From positions 1 to 11,662 of the forward strand of contig DATJQN010000328.1 in the NCBI GenBank assembly GCA_035505775.1: 11,662 nt of DNA. The letters run 5' to 3'. A program made the translations under genes and the position numbers. The notes below the pieces were generated by a model. The model had not been told where the DNA came from and ran no database searches. It was given only the letters and a program-made list of their open reading frames with translations. Origin of the DNA: JAJXZP01 sp035505775. Its GTDB lineage: Bacteria; Spirochaetota; Spirochaetia; Treponematales; Rectinemataceae. The stretch's first letter is position 1, and each line of letters starts with the position of its first letter. Shown here one piece after another: positions 1-5,030 of the stretch.

Positions 1-183
1 GCTGAGCGCTTCGATACGCTCAAGGGTCGCCAGGACAAGGGAACGAAGCTCCGTTCCGTTAAAACTGGCCGCCGGCAGCGAGTAGAAATCGCAGTACCGG
101 CACTTGGCGCTGCAGATGGGCACATGGACGTAGAGCGAACGGGGGACGGCGAACGCGGGTGACGCTCGCCCGGCGCGACTCAT
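1..183 (-). CDS. hemW: HemW-like radical SAM haem chaperone, N-terminal 61 codons (gene runs off the window)
   Basis: Translating the minus strand from the ATG at 183-181 gives an open frame to the window edge. Around residues 17-35 it reads LYVHVPICSAKCRYCDFYS. The three cysteines C24, C28 and C31 form the radical SAM CxxxCxxC motif that binds a 4Fe-4S cluster and S-adenosylmethionine. The following Asp-Phe, with no fourth cysteine, fits HemW rather than true HemN (coproporphyrinogen III dehydrogenase), which has CxxxCxxCxC. HemW proteins bind haem and are thought to deliver it to target enzymes; many are misannotated as HemN. The start codon overlaps the lepB stop as ATGA (180-183), and GGAG lies just upstream inside lepB, so translational coupling to lepB is likely. 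Only the N-terminus is visible, so another member of the HemN/HemW family cannot be fully excluded. Confidence 0.85.
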   Translation of the reverse strand, partial: MSRAGRASPAFAVPRSLYVHVPICSAKCRYCDFYSLPAASFNGTELRSLVLATLERIEALS

Positions 184-917
184 GGCACTCCGAAGCGGGC
201 CGGTGGCCAGTAGCGAAGGAGGAGCTTGCCGACGAGCCGGTCCATCTTGACCGGACCCCACAGACGCGAATCGCTCGAGGCGCCGCGTGCATCCCCCGCG
301 AGAAAGTATTCGTCCTTCCCCAGGACCCGCAACGCCATCGTCCCCGAGGCGGGGAAACTGTCCTTCCAGCCCTCCACGAGATCCGTCTTCGAGATGTCGT
401 ACCGCGCGGAGGCAAGTTCAAACTCGGTGAGGAAATGCTCGGATCCCGCAGGCTTTACCCTGAAGACGAAATTGTCCATCTCGATGCTGTCGCCTGGCAG
501 GCCGACCACCCGCTCGACCATGGGGCCGGCAAGCGCGGCGGAGTAGCCGCGCGACAACAGCGAAAGCCGCTGAAAGGTGACGAAGCGTACGAAGGAATCC
601 GCCGCCCTGACCCAGAACCCGCGGCGTGGGGCAAAGGGCGGCTCGGCGAGCACGATGTCGCCGCGCTCGGGGTGGCCGAAGGCCGGCAGCTTGCCGAAGA
701 TCGTCCTGGCGCCGAAGGAGAGCGGCGTGGCGAGGATGAGGTCCCGAGGCTGGAGGGTCGGCGCCATTGAGACGGAGCCGACGGAATATGCGGCAACGAA
801 GACACCGCTCACGACCTGATAGCTGACAAAGACCAGCAACAGCAGAAGCAGACGGGAGCCGAGCCGTCTCCTGCTCTCCACCGCCTCCGCATAGGTTCTG
901 CGCTTGCCCGCGAACAT
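180..917 (-). CDS. lepB: Signal peptidase I-like membrane protease (S26 family) with a Lys-to-Glu change at the general-base site
   Basis: The 245-aa protein looks like type I signal peptidase, which removes signal peptides from exported proteins at the outer face of the cytoplasmic membrane. It has a basic N-terminus, one hydrophobic membrane segment (about residues 23-44), then box B GSVSMAPTLQPRD with nucleophile S50, box C ERGDIVLAEP (84-93), box D ERVVGLPGDSIEM (135-147) and box E GDARGASSDSRLWGPV (208-223). Box D normally begins Lys-Arg, the lysine being the catalytic base; here residue 135 is Glu (GAG, 515-513). Residues 94-132 and 149-200 make loops longer than in Bacillus enzymes. 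The frame stays open to an ATG at 1118, but that would run into smpB. The ATG at 917 directly precedes the membrane segment and has AGAGAGG upstream, so I chose it; a GTG at 920 is an alternative. hemW follows with a 4-base overlap. Family assignment is firm; catalytic activity is uncertain. Confidence 0.88.
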   Translation of the reverse strand: MFAGKRRTYAEAVESRRRLGSRLLLLLLVFVSYQVVSGVFVAAYSVGSVSMAPTLQPRDLILATPLSFGARTIFGKLPAFGHPERGDIVLAEPPFAPRRGFWVRAADSFVRFVTFQRLSLLSRGYSAALAGPMVERVVGLPGDSIEMDNFVFRVKPAGSEHFLTEFELASARYDISKTDLVEGWKDSFPASGTMALRVLGKDEYFLAGDARGASSDSRLWGPVKMDRLVGKLLLRYWPPARFGVP

Positions 918-964
918 CACGCCGCCTCTCTGTGAGCCATGCCGCGCCGTATCATCGGGGATGG

Positions 965-993
965 ACACTAGCATGCCCGCCTCGCGTTGACAA
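965..993 (-). promoter_or_regulatory. Predicted sigma70-type promoter for lepB-hemW
   Basis: On the minus strand TTGTCA (993-988, five of six consensus matches) is followed by a 17-base spacer and TAGTGT (970-965, matching at the key first, second and last positions). Transcription would start near 958, leaving a leader of about 41 bases that contains the AGAGAGG ribosome-binding site. The -35 box overlaps the -35 box of the opposite smpB promoter. Confidence 0.6.
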
Positions 994-1015
994 GTCCGGC
1001 GGCGATTCCTATACT
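987..1015 (+). promoter_or_regulatory. Strong predicted sigma70-type promoter for smpB-rsmD
   Basis: TTGACA (987-992) is a perfect -35 box. After a 17-base spacer comes TATACT (1010-1015), five of six matches to the -10 consensus. Transcription would start near 1022, giving a leader of about 59 bases before the smpB ATG at 1081. The same TATACT hexamer occurs in the glgC promoter of this window. Confidence 0.8.
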
Positions 1016-1049
1016 CTTCCCCACATGCGCGACCACTTCGAAGATGCGC

Positions 1050-1080
1050 GCGAGGCCCCGACTCGAGGGATTGCCCTCGC
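1050..1080 (+). promoter_or_regulatory. Leader hairpin that can mask the smpB ribosome-binding site
   Basis: CGAGGG (1064-1069), which contains the only clear Shine-Dalgarno-like sequence before smpB, is followed by the loop ATTG and its exact complement CCCTCG (1074-1079), ending two bases before the ATG. An upstream GCGAGG (1050-1055) is complementary to CCTCGC (1075-1080) and could pair with the same 3' arm instead, leaving the ribosome site in a loop. The pairing is seen directly; a regulatory role is inference. Confidence 0.45.
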
Positions 1081-1551
1081 ATGAGCAGGCCCGACGGCGT
1101 GAAGGTGATCTCGCTCAACCGGCGCGCGCGTTTCGACTACAGCGTGGATGAGACCTTCGAATGCGGTATCGTGCTTCTCGGCACCGAGGTCAAGTCCATC
1201 AAGGACGGGCGGCTGTCTTTCCCCGACGCCTTCGGCGAGGTCAGGGAGGCGGCAGTCTGGCTGCGGAATTTCCGGGTGGCTCAGTACGGATTCAGCTCGG
1301 TGTTCAATCACGACCCCGACAGGCAGAAGAAGCTCCTCCTCCACGCCCAGGAGATCAAGCGCATCGATCGCCGAGTGCGCGAGAAGGGCTACACCCTCAT
1401 CCCCCTGTCGGTGTATCTGAAGAACGGCCTCATCAAGATCGAGCTGGGCCTCTGCAAAGGCAAGAAACAGTACGACAAGCGAGCGGACATCAAGGAACGG
1501 GACGTTGAGCGCGACCTGCGACGCGACCTGCGCAGAAGAAATGAGGACTGA
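1081..1551 (+). CDS. smpB: SmpB, tmRNA-binding protein of trans-translation
   Basis: At 156 aa this is normal SmpB length. SmpB binds tmRNA and places it in the A site of stalled ribosomes, so that the unfinished protein is tagged for degradation and the ribosome is freed. Family signatures appear in order: NRRARFDYSVDETFECGI (13-30), GTEVKSIKDGR (34-44) in the OB-fold, RQKKLLLHAQEI (81-92), KGYTLIPLSVYLKNG (102-116) and GKKQYDKRADIKERD (127-141), followed by the basic C-terminal tail that becomes helical in the mRNA channel. The ATG at 1081 matches the expected N-terminus and lies downstream of a strong promoter. rsmD begins six bases after the stop, so both are probably on one transcript. 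The tmRNA gene ssrA is not in this window. Confidence 0.96.
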   Translation: MSRPDGVKVISLNRRARFDYSVDETFECGIVLLGTEVKSIKDGRLSFPDAFGEVREAAVWLRNFRVAQYGFSSVFNHDPDRQKKLLLHAQEIKRIDRRVREKGYTLIPLSVYLKNGLIKIELGLCKGKKQYDKRADIKERDVERDLRRDLRRRNED

Positions 1552-1557
1552 AACTCC

Positions 1558-2127
1558 GTGCGTGTGACTGGCGGCAAGTACCGGGGGCGGACCGTCGAGG
1601 TACCTTCGGGCCCTCTCGAGATACGACCGGCCATGGACAAGATGCGCGAATCCCTGTTCTCCATCCTGGGCGATCTCACCGGCTTGTCGTTTCTCGACCT
1701 CTTTTCGGGTTCGGGAATACTCGGCCTCGAGGCGGCCAGCCGCGGCGCCAGCCCGGTGGCCTGCATCGAGAAAGACCGGGCCAAGTTCGCGGCCCTGCTG
1801 AGGAACGTGGGAGTCGCCGAGGAACATATCGAGTGCCACTGCATGCCCGCGGAGCGCTTTCTGCTGAGGAACAAGACGGGATTCGACATAGTATTCTGCG
1901 ACCCCCCCTTCCCGTACCGTTTCAGGGCTCAGCTGCTCGAGCAGCTCATGACGGCTCCAAGCCTCGTCGCGGGAGGACTCGCGCTCATCCACTATCCTTC
2001 TGAAGATCCTCCTCCGGGCGAGATACGCGGGTTGGAAGTCACGGACGAACGCAACTACGGCCGATCACGCGTGCGTTTCTACAGAAAAGTTCACCCATCG
2101 ATCGACGCAGCAAATCCCGGCGGTTGA
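1558..2127 (+). CDS. rsmD: RsmD-type 16S rRNA guanine-N2 methyltransferase
   Basis: The 189-aa product matches RsmD, which in E. coli methylates G966 of 16S rRNA on the small subunit using S-adenosylmethionine. It begins with the typical MRVTGGKYRGR and has RPAMDKMRESLFSIL at 23-37. The cofactor-binding glycine loop is LDLFSGSGILGLEA (46-59), and the acidic residues after strand 2 are IEKD (70-73). The catalytic DPPF motif is at 115-118, and NYGRSRVRFYRK lies near the end. The start is GTG at 1558, chosen because it gives the conserved N-terminus; GAGG at 1543-1546, inside the end of smpB, is the likely ribosome-binding site. It is cotranscribed with smpB by position. A related YhhF-family methyltransferase with a different guanine target is possible, but the family itself is secure. 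Confidence 0.93.
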   Translation: MRVTGGKYRGRTVEVPSGPLEIRPAMDKMRESLFSILGDLTGLSFLDLFSGSGILGLEAASRGASPVACIEKDRAKFAALLRNVGVAEEHIECHCMPAERFLLRNKTGFDIVFCDPPFPYRFRAQLLEQLMTAPSLVAGGLALIHYPSEDPPPGEIRGLEVTDERNYGRSRVRFYRKVHPSIDAANPGG

Positions 2128-2148
2128 GGGCTTGCGAAATCGGCATTG

Positions 2149-2177
2149 TTGATTATTATGGACATATTGCGTATTCT
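2149..2177 (+). promoter_or_regulatory. Possible promoter in an AT-rich patch before the 114-aa gene
   Basis: TTGATT (2149-2154) and TATTCT (2172-2177) are separated by 17 bases. Each matches the sigma70 consensus at four of six positions. They sit in the most AT-rich stretch of this GC-rich window (about 2146-2183), just after rsmD. Transcription near 2184 would give a leader of only about 14 bases. Read-through from smpB-rsmD is also possible, as no terminator is visible between them. Confidence 0.45.
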
Positions 2178-2197
2178 TAAAGTGTACGGCCGGAACT

Positions 2198-2542
2198 ATG
2201 GACAAAACCCTGTTCTCGCGTTTCCCAGCCGAGGGCCTCATCAAGAGTGCGGACAGACCGAACCGCGATGTGGAGTCGGACCGCAAGGTGAAGCTCAACA
2301 GGAAGGGGAACGAGCTCTTCAACGGCGGCGATGTCGAGACCGCCCGCCGAATCTTTCAGACGACAGGGTATTCAGATGGCCTCATCCGCGTCGGCGATCA
2401 CTATCGGGCCGCCAACAAGCCGGTGGAGGCCCTGAAGATGTACTGGCTCGCCCGGGACGAACGGAAGATCGAAGAACTGGTTGGTACGATGGCGGCCGTA
2501 ATACAAAAGCTCCTTCACGAAGAAGAGGAACAAAATGAGTGA
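2198..2542 (+). CDS. Uncharacterised 114-aa protein with TPR-like helices, partner of the following TPR gene
   Basis: I cannot assign a known function. The protein is soluble, charged and predicted mostly helical, with no signal peptide or membrane segment. Residues 29-51 (RKVKLNRKGNELFNGGDVETARR) and 63-86 (around RVGDHYRAANKPVEALKMYW) resemble two degenerate tetratricopeptide helical hairpins, and the C-terminus is an acidic helix ending in Glu-rich residues. The ATG at 2198 is preceded by no strong Shine-Dalgarno sequence; CCGGAA is the best available. The stop (2540-2542) lies inside the next gene, giving an 8-base overlap, so the two are very likely co-translated and may act together. 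It is probably a conserved small protein in spirochaetes, but that is recollection and should be checked by search. Confidence 0.75.
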   Translation: MDKTLFSRFPAEGLIKSADRPNRDVESDRKVKLNRKGNELFNGGDVETARRIFQTTGYSDGLIRVGDHYRAANKPVEALKMYWLARDERKIEELVGTMAAVIQKLLHEEEEQNE

Positions 2543-3674
2543 TAATCCCGCGAACGACCATCAGCATCACGAAGGCAGCCACGAAGCCCCGAATCCCGAG
2601 CTCGCCGAGATTGCCGAGTTTTCAAAGCGAGGCTATCAGTACTTGAAAGAAAACCGCGTCGAGGAAGCGGAGGAATGCTTCGCAAGGATCCTCGAGCGCG
2701 ACCGCGAGAACAATTATGCCCTGGTCGGCCTCGGTGACGCCGCCCGCAAGCGGGGGGCATTCCGGGACGCCGTGGATCATTACAAGAAATGCCTGGTCTA
2801 TCACCCGGGCAACAACTACGCGCTCTTCGGCCTGGCGGACTGCTACAAGGCGCTCAACCAGTATCAGAAGGCCATCGAGATCTGGGAGCAGTACCTGCTC
2901 CATGACAACAAGAACATCACGGTCCTCACGCGTGTAGCGGACGCCTATCGCAAGGTCCGTGACTTCAGGAAGTCCAAGGCCATCTATCTTCGCGTCCTGG
3001 AAATGGAAGCCGACAATCCCTACGCATTGATAGGTCTCGGGCACCTGCACTACGATTTCAAGGAATACAAGGATGCCCTGGGCTATTGGCAGCGCATGGT
3101 CGAACTCCAGGGCGACGACGTGGACATCCGTGTGCTCACCTCTATCGGAAACTGTTATCGCAAGCTCAAGCAGTTCGATCAGGGCGTCCCCTATTTCGAG
3201 AAAGCCCTGGGCAAGGAGCCCGACAACTTCTACGCGCTGTTCGGCCTGGCCGACTGCTACCGCGGCACCGAAAAGCAGAGCCGATCCCTGGACTACTGGA
3301 ACCGGATACTCGCCAAGGATCCCCGCAACAAGGTCATCCTGACGCGAGCCGGGGACGCCTACCGGACGATGGAGGATTACGAGAAGGCGGTGGACTACTA
3401 CGAGCGGGCGCTCAACATCGAGTTCGACGTCTATGCCGTGCTCGGGCTGGCCGTGATCGCCCGCCTCCAGGGCAAGTATCAGGACGCCATCGTCTCGCTC
3501 CGGAAACTCATCCAGAACGATCCGAAGAACTACCGTCTCTACCTCGAGCTCTCGCTCTGCTACCAGGCCGAGGGCGACAAGCAGCGGGCACTGGAGACTC
3601 TTGCCGAGTTCCAGCGCCTTGGAATCCGGAACATCTACATCCAGGACGCCCTCTCGAAGCTGCAACGGACCTAG
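2535..3674 (+). CDS. Tetratricopeptide-repeat protein with ten TPRs
   Basis: After a His- and Pro-containing N-terminus (residues 1-26), residues 27-366 form ten consecutive TPR units of about 34 residues, ending with a short helix. TPR solenoids act as protein-protein interaction scaffolds; no catalytic domain is present. No signal peptide or membrane anchor is seen, so a cytoplasmic location is likely. The units alternate between two types: YALFGLADCY-like (repeats 3, 5 and 7) and VLTRVADAYR-like (repeats 4, 6 and 8). This gives a higher-order period of about 68 residues. The ATG at 2535 has GAGGA five bases upstream and overlaps the end of the 114-aa gene. It resembles TPR proteins conserved in treponemes and other spirochaetes, whose role I do not know. 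The gene ends just before a large hairpin. Confidence 0.92.
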   Translation: MSDNPANDHQHHEGSHEAPNPELAEIAEFSKRGYQYLKENRVEEAEECFARILERDRENNYALVGLGDAARKRGAFRDAVDHYKKCLVYHPGNNYALFGLADCYKALNQYQKAIEIWEQYLLHDNKNITVLTRVADAYRKVRDFRKSKAIYLRVLEMEADNPYALIGLGHLHYDFKEYKDALGYWQRMVELQGDDVDIRVLTSIGNCYRKLKQFDQGVPYFEKALGKEPDNFYALFGLADCYRGTEKQSRSLDYWNRILAKDPRNKVILTRAGDAYRTMEDYEKAVDYYERALNIEFDVYAVLGLAVIARLQGKYQDAIVSLRKLIQNDPKNYRLYLELSLCYQAEGDKQRALETLAEFQRLGIRNIYIQDALSKLQRT

Positions 3675-3676
3675 CC

Positions 3677-3707
3677 GGTGTTGAAATGCCTTGGGCATTT
3701 CAACACC
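3677..3707. terminator. Perfect 14-bp hairpin between convergent genes, possible bidirectional terminator
   Basis: GGTGTTGAAATGCC (3677-3690), loop TTG, and its exact complement GGCATTTCAACACC (3694-3707) fill nearly all of the gap between the TPR gene stop (3674) and the mrfB stop (3711). The stem is symmetric, so it forms in transcripts from either strand. Neither side has the usual run of T residues, so it may be a non-canonical terminator or a 3'-end protecting structure. Confidence 0.65.
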
Positions 3708-3710
3708 CTG

Positions 3711-5030
3711 TCAGGGCTCCGCGCCCTCCCCGCTCCCTTCACCGTCCTTCCCCACGCGCGCCCGGAGGCGCCGGCAGCGACGGGCGAGCGCTGCGCGCTG
3801 GCTCTCGCTCGGGGCCAGGCGCTCCGCCCGGGATGCCCACTGCAGGGCGCTCCGGGCATCACCCAGCACACGCTCCTGAACCCGCGACCGCAGCAGGCAG
3901 CCTCCGAGGCTCTGCGGAAGGAGCTCGACGACGGCGCGCAACTCATCCATCCTCCCGGAGCGCCAGAGAATCCGCGCCAGGCGGAGCCCGGAGTCCTCGT
4001 CCCCCCGCATCAGGGAGCTGCGGAGGAAGGGCTCAGCCTCCTCGAATCTTCCCAGCATCGCGAGGCTCCTTCCCAGGCCTCCCGCATCGACGTATTCCGA
4101 TGCGGCCGAGGCGGAAGGATCATCGTACAGATCCGCAATCCGGCCCACGATGCGCGCGAGTCCCTCGATGTCGTCGGCATTGTGGGACAGTGCAGTGGCC
4201 ATCAGTGGGGCTTCGCCGCTTCTCAGGAACGACAGCCAGAGTTCCGGGATCAGCGATCCCGGGATGTCGTCCACCCGCCGAAGATCCAGGATTGCGCGCT
4301 CGATGAGCGCGAGCGAAGCCCCACCGGCCCGGCTCTTCCACAGTCGTCTGGCGGCCGCAAGCGCGTCGATATGGGGAAGCGCGGGCGGCGCCATGCCGTT
4401 CATGATGCAGCGTGTGCGCAGAAGCGGCATGTCAAAGGCCCGGCCGTTGTAGGTCACCGCCACCGCGTCCGGGCCGAAGTGACCCAGGAGCCGATCCAGC
4501 CAGACCCTCTCCCCCGGATAGTCCTCGAGAAAGAGCTGGGTGATCACGAGCCCGCCTGAACCGACGCGTCCGACGGCCGCGAGAAACGCGATGGTACCGC
4601 TGCCTCCCGAGAGGCCCGTCGTCTCCAGATCGAAGAAGCGCAGCAGGGCCGAAGGGATGGGAGCCGCCTCGCGCTGGACCGCAGCCACCTCCCCTCGCGT
4701 CACTTGATCAGGGGCGCCGCCCGGCTGCCCGCCCGTCCCCATGCGGCGAAGCGCGAGCATCGACATGAAGGGCCTGGGATCGATCGATGGCGGAAAATCG
4801 AGGGGACGGCGCAGCTCCCGCGACCACACCAATTCGGCGATCTCTGTCCATCCCTCAAGAAAGGGCGGCGGAACGCGATGGTGGCGCTGCCGCACCATGG
4901 CCGCCCGACGCGGCTCTTTGGCGCCGCCAGTGGCGAGGGGGTCCCGGGCCGTGAGCCCTTCGGCGGACAGGTCCTGCCGGCCTGCTTCGCCGCGAAGCCG
5001 CGCAAGCCGACCCTTCAGTCCTCCCGCCAC
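3711..5030 (-). CDS. mrfB: MrfB (YprB)-type DEDDh exonuclease of the MrfAB DNA repair pair
   Basis: The 439-aa protein has the YprB-type RNase H-like exonuclease fold. Catalytic acidic residues appear as FFDLETTGLSGGSGTIAFL (D134 and E136), VTYNGRAFDMPLL (D200) and HNADD (H283 and D287), a complete DEDDh set. Also typical are HIDAL (220-224) and the DIPGSLIPELWLSFLRSG segment (255-272). The C-terminal part (about 310-410) is TPR-like, as in the Bacillus protein. In B. subtilis MrfB acts with the helicase MrfA in excision of mitomycin C-type DNA damage; the same role is inferred here from the adjacent mrfA. The start is GTG at 5030, with GGAGG seven bases upstream inside mrfA; the two genes overlap by 16 bases. 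Residues 1-60 are poorly conserved and basic. Confidence 0.9.
   Translation of the reverse strand: MAGGLKGRLARLRGEAGRQDLSAEGLTARDPLATGGAKEPRRAAMVRQRHHRVPPPFLEGWTEIAELVWSRELRRPLDFPPSIDPRPFMSMLALRRMGTGGQPGGAPDQVTRGEVAAVQREAAPIPSALLRFFDLETTGLSGGSGTIAFLAAVGRVGSGGLVITQLFLEDYPGERVWLDRLLGHFGPDAVAVTYNGRAFDMPLLRTRCIMNGMAPPALPHIDALAAARRLWKSRAGGASLALIERAILDLRRVDDIPGSLIPELWLSFLRSGEAPLMATALSHNADDIEGLARIVGRIADLYDDPSASAASEYVDAGGLGRSLAMLGRFEEAEPFLRSSLMRGDEDSGLRLARILWRSGRMDELRAVVELLPQSLGGCLLRSRVQERVLGDARSALQWASRAERLAPSESQRAALARRCRRLRARVGKDGEGSGEGAEP

Noticed and set aside
159..770. Plus-strand 203-codon open frame
   Set aside because: It is antisense to lepB and hemW, whose conserved motifs are unmistakable; its product is an Arg/Glu-rich sequence typical of GC-rich shadow frames.
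918..1118. N-terminal extension of lepB to an ATG at 1118
   Set aside because: It would add 67 residues with no family similarity, cross both divergent promoters and overlap the smpB start; the ATG at 917 has a ribosome-binding site and sits just before the membrane segment.
1009..1992. Minus-strand 327-codon open frame
   Set aside because: It lies opposite smpB and rsmD, both certain; the product has no recognisable motif.
2128..2197. Terminator or small RNA between rsmD and the 114-aa gene
   Set aside because: No stable inverted repeat or T-run was found; only a promoter-like AT-rich patch is visible.
2622..3698. Minus-strand 358-codon open frame opposite the TPR gene
   Set aside because: Its apparent internal periodicity mirrors the TPR repeats on the other strand; no family signature and no plausible start context.
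3678..4559. Plus-strand 293-codon open frame opposite mrfB
   Set aside because: It starts within the intergenic hairpin and runs antisense to the DEDDh exonuclease; no conserved motifs.
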